DNA of 64,000 bases. Origin: Sipunculus nudus. Its lineage: Eukaryota; Annelida; Sipuncula; Golfingiida; Sipunculidae. Position 1 is the stretch's first letter, and each line of letters begins with the position of its first letter. The DNA is taken from contig CM049320.1 of assembly GCA_026874595.1 (NCBI GenBank), positions 32,272,214 to 32,336,213 on the forward strand. The letters run 5' to 3'. This document shows, piece by piece, positions 21,680-35,075 of this stretch. The notes beneath the pieces are model-generated. The model saw nothing but the letters and a program-made list of their open reading frames with translations. It made no database searches and had not been told where the DNA came from. Position numbers and translations under genes: made by a program.

Positions 21680-22700
21680 GTTGGGGGTAAGCAAGCAGCA
21701 GATGAGGATGCACGTGTTCAGTTGCAGGCAGTAAAGTTGCCGCCTTTGATTAATCGATCGATAGGATCGTTGCATATCAGGAGAGATTCGAGAGAATGGC
21801 AGTGAGTCAAGAGTATCCGCGAGATAGCTTGGCATTCCACATCAGTACATTCAACCTCAGGGCAGATCTATGAATATTTTTCGCTGCTGTCTACAGCGGA
21901 TGCGTCATGATTCGAAAGTCTAAAGTTAGCCCCATGAAGAGTTCTATGATTATAGAGGATGGATAGCGCGGATCATGTAGGTCGAGTGTGCAGGAGTTTG
22001 TGTAATGCTTAGTCAAATTACATGTAAGCTTTTTGGGATCCCTGGACAATTGGATGGATTGTCAGGAACAGAAAAGGATTCTCTCAGGGACTTATTGCTC
22101 AGAGAGCAATTTGTTAATTGCTGCAGCAAGTAGCTAGTAGTCTTCTTAAAGGAGAAATAGTGTAGCTCTATAAGCCAAATATCCGCTTTAGCAGAACGTT
22201 TCACAGTAAAGAATTTGCGGTTAAAGTAGACTAACTTACAGTGCAAAAACGTGACCAGTCGCTGGGACCAGAGGTAAAAGAGGTGAGGGAGGATTTGGCG
22301 TTCGAAGCCCAATGTTTTTAATGTGGCGGAGTAGGTCACAAAATAGCGGTTTGTACTAAGCTCGATTTTGGTCAGAGTTAAGGCCCTGATGTATGTCAAA
22401 ATTGGAAGGCTACTGCAAAGAACATGATACATACACCCAATGTAGCTCCGCTTGTAACGGGCATAGTATCGGTGAGCACAGTTAGTGATACAAGCCCATG
22501 CGATGCGATTGAGGCAGATGTTAACAAATGTCGTGAGAACTCTATGTGCCATTTGATGGAAGGCTATGCTCGGATAGTTGATGAGCTCATAATGCTCATG
22601 TTTAGTGGGTGTTATACCGATGAGCGAGTTAGCTACGTAATGATAAACGGTTCGCGTGAAGAATACTTGACTGTTGAGAGTGAATATTTGTCATCGTTTT
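21680..22700 (+). pseudogene. Gypsy-type gag fossil with zinc knuckle
   Basis: Several frames, broken by shifts and stops, read like a capsid/nucleocapsid polyprotein. From 21686 there is an N-terminal block with QLQAVKLPPL, then near 21790 QEYPRDSLAFHISTF, then from 22059 a SCAN-like block EKDSLRDLLLREQF, and at 22313-22354 a CCHC knuckle with spacing C-x2-C-x4-H-x4-C. The knuckle carries a TAA in its second spacer position. The open frame then continues to about 22690 as low-similarity linker. The order and spacing fit Ty3/Gypsy gag of the kind common in bivalves. The overlapping 179-codon minus frame (22013-22552) is a shadow. Confidence 0.82.
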
Positions 22701-24890
22701 GGCAATCCAGAAAAAATACTTTTTTTTTTCTTGCAGGCAATTCACGGTCCAGTCGGATCACAAGCAGTTTAGTTGCCCCATGAAGTTCAAATGCGAAAAC
22801 AAACGAATATGCTGCAAAACTGTGGCCTGTTATATGTCACAGGCGAGAACTTGCTAGCACCTACGCTCCCGAAGCAGCGGAAATCTTGCGCTTTAAAAGA
22901 AGCCACTGATTTTTACGCTGCCAACTTTGACCGTTTATGATATATTTAGACACCAGATGGCGATTCGTTGACCGCTGAAGAAAACGTTCGTATGATGTGA
23001 CAAGCAGCCTACCAGATGCCTGTTAAGGAACATTTGACATGGATCCTGGCTACGCCCATAGCTGCGCTTCAAGCGCCGCTTGATGAAAGTTTATGGTCGA
23101 ATTTAAATTGCTCCGTCTTCATTCTCGCATCATCGACCGATTCGATTATGACATTATGCCTTTGTTAGCATAGCCATGTATCTGTTTTCTGCAGTTGTTA
23201 CGTTTCGTATGAATTGCAGCTCACCGGCCAGGCATCCTGTGTGCCCAAGGCCCTAAGCAAATCACGTCTGGGGCAATTCTCTCTGAGCCTGTGGCCTGTT
23301 CAGACGGTTACCTGGGCGATGTGTTGTCACTCAAAACGAAACGAACATGTTTGGCTCCGTGTATTCCTTGCTTGGCTTTGGGTCTCATCTGATTGGACAA
23401 AAATACAGTGCTCCCCTCTATATGAGCTGATATATCAATCATAATTAAGTACAGTCATTTACTTTTTGTAATAATTTAATTTTCATACAATTGTTATATT
23501 TTTTAATTGTCTTGAAGGAGGTCTGGTGGATTAGACAGAACTGTATATCTGGCAAAGCTTGCTTCCTACAGACCTGGTGGTATCTGACAAACAAGATTAT
23601 GATGCCTTAGATATTCTCACAGCTGCGAATACATATATACACATTCCTCATCTCAATTGCAATGACATACAAACACATTTGTTTAATATACACATGTTCA
23701 AATGTTATATCTGATTGTATTAAGACAATTAATTAGTACCCGGCTGTATACCACACCAACTTACCGTGTGTAATTATTACATCTATTGAGTTTTTATACA
23801 ACTTACTTCATTGTTTGTTTTTATATAATTTCAATTCTGACTTATATTGTACTAGCATAATGCTTATTTTACTTGTTTTTGTTTTATTGTGCTGCTTTTA
23901 TGAAAGTCTCGTGATCATCTTGTGATGATATTATTCTTATTATATTATCTTCCCACATATGCAGTAGCTCTTAGCATATTTAATTTGGCTGACTGTGATA
24001 AATATTTTTAAAATGATTAAACTAATCAATTCAATGTGTAATTAAATCTCATATCTTGTTATGTAATTAATCTCATATTTTGTTATTTAAGCATATATGC
24101 AAAGTCATCCAATAATTTTTCTATTCTTGTGGTTTCTGAAAATGAGAATTTTTACAAGTTTTAATAAATGAGGTATTTGATAATTGAATTACTATTTAAA
24201 CAAATGCCTCACTAAGTACCTAGTTTTATAATCATAATACATAACTTTTTAATTGGTCCCTTTATACCCATTTATTCACATCCAGTGTTTATGATCATTT
24301 GTAATATTTATGCACTTGTGATTAAGTAAAAAGTTTAAATATATATCTCGAACCATGTGTTATTGTAATTATTGTGTTTAATAAAGCAACATGCACACTA
24401 ATATACTGTGTTGAGTTTACCAAATTATATACCAATGATACAATATCATGCTGTGCTAGGTTCAAATGTGATTGTGTGGAACAGCCCTTAGCACTACCAC
24501 CATCACAACCACCTCTCATTGGATAAAAATCCATCCAATTAGACACAGGCAGTACCCTAAGCCCCTGGGTTAATTAGCCCTGGCCTGCCCTCCACTTCCT
24601 ATCCAGCCTACAGGTCACAAGAGATGGGGCTGATTTTGTTCACAGTTTTGGATGCTCAGAAAGGAATGTAAAAGCCCATAATTATTTTGTTTAAAATAAT
24701 AATTTCAAAATTCAAACAGTTTCTGAAACCGCAAATCAAAAGCCATCAGATGATGTAATTTAATTTAATTTTTGTTTATTTTGATTTTTTTCTGGTATAC
24801 CTACCTCTGGTGTAGCAATCTAGGATACGAGGTCATAACAAACAGTGCTTTCGATAGAGGTAGTAGGCCTATAGGTAAAGCGCTGTGTAA
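22701..24890. other. No gene recognised
   Basis: The first few hundred bases may still be decayed retroelement pol. The frame at 23214-23444 has no family match. From 23450 the sequence becomes very AT-rich with no long frames. No tRNA or other RNA gene was seen. Confidence 0.4.
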
Positions 24891-24899
24891 AAAGCGTAG

Positions 24900-25214
24900 C
24901 TAGCACCTGGAATTAAGGACACCTGACAAACAGAAAGACAAACTAACAAACAGAAAAACTAAGAAAACATGTAGCAAAATCATGTCATAAAGAACACAAA
25001 AAGGAAAAAGAGGTCCAATCTTAATAAAGTAAGGAGAAATATAACATTTCGAAGTGTTTTAATGACCTTGACCATGAACATTGACCTATTAAAAATACAC
25101 ATAGAACTTCCAGATATCTTTCTTGTATAAGACAAGATAAGATAAGATAAGAAATCATATTTTTCCATTTAAGAATTTGGATGTCAAACAACTGATTTGT
25201 GGCACAACTAAGAA

Positions 25215-25268
<54 letters not shown>

Positions 25269-27180
25269 GTGTAAAAAGCATATGATTATCGACTAGAAAA
25301 CGAATTATTGCTTTATATATACTCATTAAACAAACGCACTGCGCTTAGTTGAATGAGTCCCTGAGACGTTTTGTTTTGCACATGATGGACTGTATACGAC
25401 TTTCAGTTCAACCATCTGATTGCTCCAATCAGGTGATGCCGACTTCACAACAAGGTTTTAAATTTACTCAGTACCTTTAAACATAGTTTTTTAAGTCTAC
25501 ACCAATTATAAGTTCTGCAGTTTTCTCGTCTTTTCCAAATTTTCTTTGTTAGCGATACTCAGATTTTTCCGTCAGCAGAAATACTGAATGTAATCACACT
25601 TTGTACAACAGGTGTCTAACACAAAGTAAGTATTTTCTGATCAATATGAAAACGTTTAAATTTTCTGAGAAAGTACATCCTATTGAACTTACAAAGTGAT
25701 TCCTGCTAAACAGTTGCCCGAAGAATGCTATATGTCAAAGGCAAGAACCAGCAAGCGGGCGAAATGGATGACAGCTGACAAACAGACAGACATACTGAAA
25801 AACTGACACAAGGTTGTAGATTAGACTTAGTTATAAAGAAGACAAGGAGGAAGAAAATGAGCTAAAGTTTATGAAGACAGAACCAACATTGACAGAGTTA
25901 TGATGAAAATTAATTTTTGACTTTTTCAATGACCTTGACCTTTGAACTATATTGAACACTTAAAAGAGGTTTCCAGAACTTTCGATTGTCAGTCAACTTT
26001 GTAAGTTTGAAGGCGACTGCTGCAAAATTTTGGCCAATGGAGTCCGGAAATCACTCCAAATAGACGATTACAGATCGAGCGCTTGCCGTAAAAGATGTTG
26101 AAACAGTCAAACGGCAAGCAACTGAATCATTTCATAGAGAACAGGAAGAGGAAGAAAATGGGCAATAGTTTGTAAAGATAAGCCATATATCCCAAAGTTA
26201 CAATGGAAAAAAGATTTTGTTATTTTGAGGACCTTGAACTTTGACCTGTTATTAAATTACACATACGGCTTCCATAAATTCAAAAAACCGTTCCGACATA
26301 CGATATATATAATTTAAAAAGGGGTTTCCTACCAATTTTTGGCCGGTCGAATGCTATATGTAAGATGCACGAATCAGCAGGTATGCGAAATTAAAAGCAA
26401 AATGAAAACAGACAGACATACTGACAAAGTGACACAAAGTCTAGGTCATGTCATGAATAAGACGAAGAGAAAATGAGCATATGTTTGTAAGGATAGGACC
26501 AATATTGACGAAGATATGACGAAAAAATTATTTTGAAGTGTTTTGTTGAACTTGACCATGAACTTTGAACTATTTAGATAATTCACAAACACCTTCTAGA
26601 AATTGTTCCAATATTTGATATGTATAAATTACATAATGATTTCTGCTATACTGTGGCCTGTAGAGTGTTTTATGTTAGAGGCAAGAACCAGCAAAGTTAG
26701 AACATCTAACAGACAGACATACTGACAAACTGACACATAGTTGTGACCAGTTGACTTAATTTCGTTATAAGGAGAACAATGAGGGGGAAAAATGAGCTAA
26801 CCTTTGTAATATCGGACCAATATTTACAAAGCTATGAGGAAATTAAAATTGTTAAGTGTTTTGAAGACCTCAACCCCAACCTTGAACTATGACTATTTTT
26901 AAAAATACACAAACAGCTTCACGAAAACTTTCCCATAAACGATATGTATAAGTTAAAAAGTGATTCCAGTTAAACTGTGGCCTTTAGGATGCTATGTCAG
27001 AGGCATGAACCAGCAAGCAGACGAAATTGAGGACAACTAACAAGCAGACAGATATACTGACAAAGTGACACGAAGTTGAGACAAGTTGACTAGACTAAGT
27101 TTGGTTGAAGACGACGAGAAAGAAAATGAGCCAAATTTTGTGATGATAAAAGCAAAAACCTTCGTTGTTCATTGAAAACC
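24900..27180. repeat. Decayed tandem array of about 313-bp units
   Basis: The phrase catactgacaaa(g/c)tgacaca, preceded by aacagacaga and followed by a purine-rich aagaggaaaatgagc block and a tgaccttgacc.tgaac block, recurs near 25791, 26417, 26720 and 27054. A degraded copy lies near 26110 and an outlying one near 24925. Spacing is 300-336 bp. Each unit also holds a gatatgtataaattacaaagtg-like phrase and aggcaagaaccagcaag. Units are roughly 70-75 percent alike. Confidence 0.85.
25214..25265. repeat. (ATA)n microsatellite
   Basis: About 17 trinucleotide units inside the first part of the 313-bp array. The tyrosine-run frame over it is an artefact. Confidence 0.95.
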
Positions 27181-27225
27181 TATTGATATATTTCAAGATT
27201 GTCTAACATCATACCCACTGTTGTT

Positions 27226-27492
27226 ATTTTGTTCATATTTGACGTAAGTATTTCCTCATATGTTTCCTATGTACATAATGGAAAGTAGGTCAAAATAGCG
27301 TAATTTGCAGAAGATACTGCCCCAAACAATGTTTTCAGTCAGAACATAGTATCGTTGACAGCTACTGGTGTATTTTGTTCATATTTGGATTACGTATTTC
27401 TCTTAAAGTTTCCTATGTACATAATGGAAAATAGGTCAATATAGCATTTGCAGAAGTTACGGACCCAAACATAATGTTCTTAGTCAGAACAA
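27226..27492. repeat. 146-bp direct duplication
   Basis: The phrase attttgttcatatttg at 27226 recurs at 27372. Both copies continue with gtttcctatgtacataatgg, then taggtcaa, tttgcagaag and tcagtcagaaca / tagtcagaacaa. About 85 percent alike by eye. Confidence 0.85.
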
Positions 27493-29046
27493 CAAGAAAG
27501 ATATTAAAATGCTAATTATAGAAGCTTGTTTTTTTTCAAATACATTACGAAATTCATTTAGGTTGAGTGTATACCAGGAATAAGGTCAAAATGTTGTATA
27601 TGTTTTATGTTACTATCAACAACTACCTAAAAATTTACCCTACTAAGCAATTTTATTTAATGTTCATACCATGCACACATAAGGATTACAACTTCTAAAT
27701 TCTAAAAATTTTAAAAAATTCGCCAAAAACTATAGCTTTTACTAAAATTGTTTTAAGACCACGTCATTCTTACACCAAAGCTTTTCTGAAGCCCCTCTTT
27801 TGTTACCTGTATGTCACCCTTGTTGATCTATACGGTAATTATACACGCTTGAAGTGGAACATACTGACCAGCCAGCCTGTTCTTAGCCAACAACATAACA
27901 ATAAGCAATAACGAAATAAATTTATATTGGTTTATAATAACAGATTTAAGAAAAATTAATTGGAAGGAATTTGATTGTTATGTAGTAACAGGGAATTACC
28001 TTGCAATTACTGATGTTGAAAGAAAACATTTATGGAAGGCCCAAATGTATAACAAATGACACTAAGTAGTCACCTTTGGGTATTTTTTATTTAAATTATG
28101 ATTATGAAAAAAAAAATCAAATAAAATTATTCCTTACTATCTAGGATTATATGTAGCAAATGAATGACAGACAAGGATGCTATTAATTATTTCCAATAAA
28201 TCTTAATCAGACAAGTACTCATTTAAGATATCAGTATGTAGTACTAATGATATTAAGACTCGTGGCTGTATCAGCTGTCACATGATACTATGTATATAAT
28301 CAAAATATTACTGATTCATTTATTTTAATCAGTTCAAGTTATATTAGCTCATGTTTGTTGAACATGATTGAAGTAGCAAGCCTTTTGATATGGGTCTGTT
28401 TGAAGGGGTTTCAACCAATGTAGACGGGCATCTCTAATGCCGGAAGCTTCTAGTTTTTTTTAGGATTATTACATAAGTTCAAGATTAATTTTGAGATGTG
28501 ACAACTGACATTCATGTGAAAGTAATCATTCAAATCAAATTTATTAGCTTAACCTGCCGAAGCAGTTCTTAAAACATTTGACTGACATGTGAAATTCACT
28601 GCAATCCGTCCATTAACTTTAAAAATCTCACCAGAGCTCAGTTTCTCAATAAATACTGTATGTATTGCCTTGAAATCGGCTATGCTAATACATCCTGAAA
28701 AGTATATTCTTTAGTATGACCCTAATAGTGCCATCAACATTATATAAGCAAGTTTAAAAAGTGATTTTCTGACACGAAAGTAACATGGTGACACATTGGG
28801 TTTTCTATTTTTTTTTTCGAGACTGGTAAATAGTAGTAATCATCTACATTACGTTTCTACCATCAAGTAATGTCTTTGAATCTGTTTTTTTATTCCTATT
28901 ATCCTACAAAAGTTTAACAGAATTAGCAAACAGTTTCTAAAAAAATCACTTTTATTGACTGTTAGGCCATAAATGTCAAAGGTCAGGCACATCAGCTGAG
29001 CCTCGTGACCCAAGGGTCTCTTGTAATGGTACACCAACATATAACA
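27493..29046. other. No gene recognised
   Basis: AT-rich, apparently single-copy sequence with no frames of note. Confidence 0.45.
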
Positions 29047-29360
29047 TTGAAGAAATTGAAGTACATATGTATGTAGTCCCCAGTTTCTATTGACAGTCCA
29101 TGATAATGAGTGTTGTGTGATTCCACACTTTCTGGACATGGTGGTTATTCCCCTGATAGTCTGTATAATCTACCTTTTCAGGTTGGAGTGGAATATAAAG
29201 GTATTTCTGGTTCTTTCATTTTGAAAATGACTAGATTTAATGGTAATTATGAATGCAGATAATATTAAAGGAATTGATGTACATGTGTATGTGGCCACAT
29301 GTTATCTGTTGACAGTCTACGACAATGAGTGTTGTGTGATCTCACACATTCTGTGACCCC
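29047..29360. repeat. 218-bp-spaced duplication
   Basis: The segment starting gtacatatgtatgtag near 29061 recurs as gtacatgtgtatgtgg near 29279. Both copies continue through ttgacagtc, gacaatgagtg or gataatgagtg, and ttgtgtgat. Minus-strand frames of 96 and 61 codons cover the two copies and share similar ends, but no family is recognised. Confidence 0.7.
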
Positions 29361-30835
29361 CTTCTTCATGAAGCATATCAGCAGATAATGCTGAGCAGAC
29401 TCAGTTCTTGTCCAGTGTTTGACCGGGACTGCAACATTGCTTGTGACCACTGGTGCTAATCACACAAGAGTACTGGACAGAGCAGTTCACATCCAAATAA
29501 GTTACCTGACACAATCGGATCTTTGATTACTAAACCATGGTTAAACAGAGGCATGTTTGATGTTAAGAGAAAGATAAATAGTGTATTATTATTGTGACAT
29601 GTACATCTAATCTCACATTCATCAATCCAAATGCATATTCTGAAATGTACCTAGATGTGTTTTCACCAGCCAGTTTGTATTTTATTCATACATATTACAA
29701 TAACACAAATTCAAGAAAAATATAATATGGAAACACATACAGTGCAGATCAAGAATGTTCATTATAAGCTTGTGGTGTTTTCCCTACCCATAAAGTATTG
29801 AAGCCTAAAATTCTAAAAACTCATATCAGTACTACAATCACTTGGATTAAGTCATACTACAGGCACATGTATTATCTAGTAAATTTATATACATATTCTT
29901 TTAAAACTTTTCTTTTAATATTTTCTGTTATTTCATAGAACCAATTTTGCTGACCTTCATTGACTATCTAATATAAGTTGATTTATATTTTGAAAATTAA
30001 ATTAACCTTTTTTTCACGATATTAATTAATTTGATAATATAATATGAGAATATAAGAAATTTTTAATATTATATTACTTAATAACTGAAACTTTGATATC
30101 AAATAATTAGATCCTGTTATGTACAAAATTAAAAGTACAAGATTTTTTAATACCAAATTTATTATGAAAGTGATTTTTTGTCTCCAGTTTGGTTCTGTCC
30201 AGAATCTTGACGTAAACAGTATTTTATTGGATATATTTATAAGGATCGGAAAACAGGACACAGCCCACATAATTTCTCTCCTGATACATACATAAAGGAC
30301 TGAATTGTCAGCCTAGATACTATTAAAAAATAATATGCAATAATCATAAATAATTCCACTGGAGACAATTTAAGAAACACTAAAAAAATCTTTATTTATT
30401 AACTAGAAGAAAAAAGATAAAATCTATATGGAAGTTGTACTATATAATAAATTTATGTGAAATATCTATAAGAAAAAATGTACAAGTATGCATATAATTA
30501 TATATCAATATTTTACAAATGACATGGTCTTTACTATGGGTTGCTTTCAAATTACATGTTTTCAAGAGTTCATACAATTATCTTATAAATGCTACTTGAA
30601 ACGTCCCAAAAACGATCATTGAGCTTTCAAAATATAAAATAACAGAATTAAAGAATCTGAGATAATTAAGATCTCCAGTATCATTAGGCTTTTTGTAAAT
30701 GACAGACACAGTATAAGAAAATTGTGTAGGTAAATGGATGATATAGGTGCTTGTTATATTATTTAAACATGTGATTGTAGTGCTAGTTTATTGCACTCTT
30801 GGCTGCGCAAGGTCTAGAATCCTCCCATCAGTTTA
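29361..30835. other. No gene recognised
   Basis: Very AT-rich; no coding-like frame, RNA gene or repeat structure identified. Confidence 0.45.
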
Positions 30836-30990
30836 AGTAATAGTAATAGTAATAGTAATATATACTCCAGTAAAAGTAATAGTAAAAGTAATAGAAGATA
30901 TAATATGGTAATAGTAATTGTAATAGTAATAGTAATATAAGAAATTGAAAGTAATAGTAATAATACTTGTAATAGAACAACTGTAATAGA
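30836..30990. repeat. Imperfect AGTAAT-type array
   Basis: Degenerate hexamer/trinucleotide repeat with variants agtaat, agtaaa and tgtaat. It ends at the higher-GC segment that follows. Confidence 0.85.
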
Positions 30991-31330
30991 CCCCATGTCT
31001 GGTACATGGTGGTTTGTGGAGGAAGCCGGGTTCATCCGGAGAAAACCACTGACTAAGACGAGTTACTACAGCCAACTATCAAGACAACTCCGGGGTTTGC
31101 AACCGCGTCGCCAGTGGAGAGAGCCGAGCGTTTTACCTCTTGACTGCCAAGGCCCCGAAGTTGTTCGCCGTATCGGCCTAACATTTTGCTTGTGCTTAGT
31201 CCTTTGTACCTCAATCGTGTACACAACCCTGGTGACGCCGCTTACAATCGTTTTCACGTCCATCCGAATTTGGTTTTGGTGAAATTGCACATATCTCAGG
31301 AGTGTTTGGACCTGTCAGCCTGACATTTTG
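30991..31330. other. Higher-GC repeat-like island, family unknown
   Basis: A sharp rise in GC beginning at about 30995 with gtctggtacatggtggtttg, then ggaggaagccgggttcatcc and ggagaaaaccact. This GGAGGAAGCCGG..GGAGAAAACC wording resembles a dispersed sequence I associate with many invertebrate genomes, but I cannot name the family. Open frames exist on both strands (31066-31290 minus, 30995-31282 plus); neither has a recognised domain. Confidence 0.4.
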
Positions 31331-34300
31331 CACGTTTATCCACCTCGAAAAACTTTGTCCAGCAAGGTGACGCTATCTACCGTTCTGTTTTCGTAGATTC
31401 CATTGATGCCCTTTAAAAGGATGGTTTGATGGATCCGCCCAAGATGGTTTAAGGAGAAAAAAAGAACACTCGAACATAAAAGATCGTTGGACAAGCGGTC
31501 CCCCGAACTTTTTTTGTCGTATCCTATTGTTTTGACACTGATCGGCTTTTCTACTGCACTCACTCGCTTATCTTGACACCTCATTAATTCCCGCTGGTCT
31601 TCCGTCGATCTGCCATACTGGCTGTGATTTTAAGAATTATTAGAACCAATAGAACTCAATATTCGGATTCTGCGCATTCAATAATTAAAAAGAAATCATG
31701 CACATAACAGCGTGTTCGAATCATAATAGCCTATACCGGTAGCCATACTGTGAAATATAGAAACCTGAATAGTCAATGAAAACGGAGACGGCATGTGTAA
31801 GTAATTTTTTCACTAGTTCAACTATTCTAGTATGGCCAATAAAACAATTATCCGGAAACATTCTTTCAAATTAATATTTTATGTCAATGGGTGTGACTAC
31901 TGTTTGAAAGAAACAAGTAGAAGCAAGAAATGGTTCTTTTAATGACAGGTGAGTGAAAATATAGGGGCGTGTCCATTGCGGCCTGTAATATCGTTCGCCG
32001 ACCAGACATCAGAATCATATTGTTAGTGATAAATAAACGCTGACATTTTCTCAATTTTTATTTTTAAAAATGTCACTATAGTTTATACAGTGCACTTACG
32101 TTTGATCTTAGCACCATTTGACAGTACGTTTGCAAGGGCTAGGACATTTATTGTACATTATATTTAAACAGTATTTATATCCTTCAGTATTTATGAACAC
32201 ATTTGATGCTGGATTTGTTTTTAATTCTAGGGGTGTTAATATAATAATTCAAGGAAACAAATTATAAAATGCATAAAATATAAATAATATTGAATTGTCT
32301 CTAGCAATTTTTTATCCAATTTTATTTTATCCTAAATTGATGACACTGATAATGTTATATTCAAATATCCGAGATCTTTATTTTGTAGTAATATCGAGCG
32401 AAAAGTAACGTTAAGTTAAAAAATGTGAGATATTCATTTATTCGTATAAAATTGTTTTTTTTTTAATTGCCGTAATTTCCCCGTACAAAAGAATAAGTGC
32501 GCTCAATAATGGTTTTGTACAAATAAACCTTGATCCGCCTGACACTTGCATTTCCAAAGATCTTCGCCAGCTTTTTCGACAACAAGATTGGAGACGCTAC
32601 CTACCGTCACATCAGAAAGATTCCAAGCCTCACTTTTCAATGTTTGTGCACGGGGAAGAGTAAATGAAGAACTAAAGAGAGAACATGGATCACCAATAAA
32701 TTTGACAAAAGAAACTCTTCTCCATGGCCAAAATAAAACCAAATATCCCATGGAGCAGAAATTGTCCCCTTATCAAGTTCTATATCCAGTAAATTACTTT
32801 TTTATTCATGCATAATTTTCATTCATACTTCACAGTGATTTTTTTTACAGTAAGAGAGTTATTGCTAATGGGTAATAGATTCCTTATATTTAGAATGTGA
32901 ATGGTAAATTATTTCTGTACTGATATTATAATTATTAAAATATCTATATTAAATATTATTATTTAAAGCCATTGTTAATTTCACAGAGCATGTCTTACAT
33001 ATCCATTTTTTATGTCTTAGGAATATGACACCTTCAAATAATATATTTTGCCAACATATTTTATGTTATTCAACAATCTATATAATTAACACGCAGTTGG
33101 GTGTTTTCTTGATAATGGTTTACCTGCTTCGCTCTTATATGACTCCAGTAATTCTACCAAATATCAACAACGAGAGCCCGGCAATAAAATCCCGTGTCAA
33201 AACATGTTTATTTTGTGTTCATGTGCTAAATGAAAGCTCCACATGGTACATAAAAATGTCAGCAATGGCTGTGTGCCACATCATAGATAAGGAGCAGCGT
33301 CCGTGTACTATGTCACAGGTTGAGCCGCAGTGTTCTCTGACTTCTGACCCAAGGTCCCGAGTGACTTCCGAACTAGATGCATAATTTAGTTTGGTCATGT
33401 CACATGATCGAGCATATATTAACCGCGACAACAAAGTCTAACACTTGTGAAAAATATGTCAACAAGATAAGAGAGGGGGTTTATATTATGTCGATGTACT
33501 CAATAGTTCAGAACGACATAATGATGTCAATTCTATTCATTGTCGGACCTTTCGGTTTTCTTGTAGAACCATGCGACAGGTGCGCGGACTCGCTTAATAT
33601 CTAGGCCGATGAGGCCGCATGAGTGATAATCGACCGGTGGATCAAAAGACGGCCAGCTTTCAATAAAATTGAAACAGGTATTAACATTCCAGTGTTACAA
33701 TAATGAATATACATTTACAATTATTATTACCGATATATAATATATTAAACTCAAATTTTTGGTAGGCCTGCAGGCGACTCTCGGATTCTGATGAAATAAT
33801 CGCACTTCGATTGGACATTATACATTTATTAGTTACCTGATTCTTCAGAAATCGGTTACTTTGATAATCGCAGTGGAAAACATGTGACGATTCCATTTTG
33901 TTATTTAAGTTTTAATAAAACGTCCTTTAATGAGGCAAAAAAAATGAATAACAGGCCTTCCAGTTTGAATAGTCAAGTCTGGTGAGTGACCGGCGTGACC
34001 CGGATCAAGTAATAACTGTCAAATGTGATTGTCGATTCTATGGTAATTTTTGTCACATTTTAAGGTTAAATATTCAGGTTTTACAATTTGGTGGGCTAAC
34101 AATTACGTAACATATTACTTAAGTTTTAAATGTCTTCAATGAGGAGGACACAATTAAAACTGTCTCCGGGGACATTGCCAAATAGATTCAAATACATAGG
34201 AAACTTTGTTTTGTTCAGTATTTATATATAAAATTCCTTTCTAATTGGTTGCAAGTGCTGGTGCAGTTTGAAATAGGTTTCATGGTTAATGAGTGTATGT

Positions 34301-34809
34301 CTTGCGGGATTACACAATCAGTTTAGGCGAAGTCTAGATGCTGTTATAAATTGAGGAACAATTAAAAAAAGGAAGGGATACGACAATTTAAGAATTTGCA
34401 CTGCATACCATTAAAGTCTTGGACGAGAAATGCTTTTTCACCTAGATACACGCTATGGCATGCTGTGACATCACATTCTGTAATTACATGTGCCTTATCT
34501 TGAATTAGTGAACTTTGTGAACATTTTTTTATATTTAGTCTCATATCAGAATCTTCTCTTGATACTTGAATGTATTAGTGTAAAATCCTCTTTATGACAT
34601 TTGCACCTGATTATATTTAATTGCATTTGCATTTGAATGATTTAAAGATTTGCACTTAAATGCACTCAGTTGAATATGAAACCAACCTTGTTCAGGATAT
34701 ATGCTTAAAACTTAACAAAATTGAAGAAGATCAACTTTTCCAGATAAAATTTTGCAATTGTTTTAAACTAGTTATTGGAATAAATTAAATAAAAAAGTAA
34801 TTTTACTTA
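31331..34809. other. No gene recognised
   Basis: Mixed DNA with a somewhat coding-like minus frame at 31336-31584, overlapping opposite-strand frames at 32503-32815, and a plus frame at 33025-33384. None shows a known domain or paired splice sites. The palindromic stretch around 33601-33640 (ggccgatgaggccgc) was examined and not assigned. Confidence 0.4.
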
Positions 34810-35075
34810 TACTGCAGTACATTCTCCGGATATTGTACTCGAACTTAAGTACATTTAAACTTCCTTTATTGGGCTTGTCAAATTCTGAAGTACTTGTATT
34901 TCAGTACAGTACCTCTGTACATGTATTTGGACTTTAGAATACTTAAAATTCCTCAGCTATGACCTCTTATATTTTGTACTTAAATACAGACCTTCTGTAT
35001 TTGGGTTTGGACCTAAGTGCTTTAAAATTCCTGTATTTCGACTTGTACTAAAGTACAGACCTCTGTACTTGACCA
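34810..35075. repeat. Degenerate GTACT-rich tandem repeat
   Basis: Recurring phrases acctctgtact, tatttgga.t.aag.act and ttaaaattcctc at a spacing of about 80 bp, strongly diverged. Its vocabulary is similar to, but not homologous in order with, the AGTACT blocks at the ends of the hAT-like element. Confidence 0.6.

Noticed and set aside
22013-22552. 179-codon minus frame, the longest in the window
   Set aside because: It lies antisense to the gag fossil, which has motif-level support on the plus strand; the minus product has no recognised domain.
25021-25326. 101-codon minus frame with a tyrosine run
   Set aside because: Caused by the ATA microsatellite; flanking codons match the decayed 313-bp array.
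24900-27180. CRISPR-like array
   Set aside because: Units are about 313 bp, strongly diverged and without short constant repeats and unique spacers; the host is a eukaryote.
33595-33670. Possible hammerhead-like ribozyme (ggccgatgaggccgc)
   Set aside because: The core reads CCGATGAG instead of CTGATGA and no GAAA partner is suitably placed. No other hammerhead core with the required GAAAC and stems was seen on either strand.
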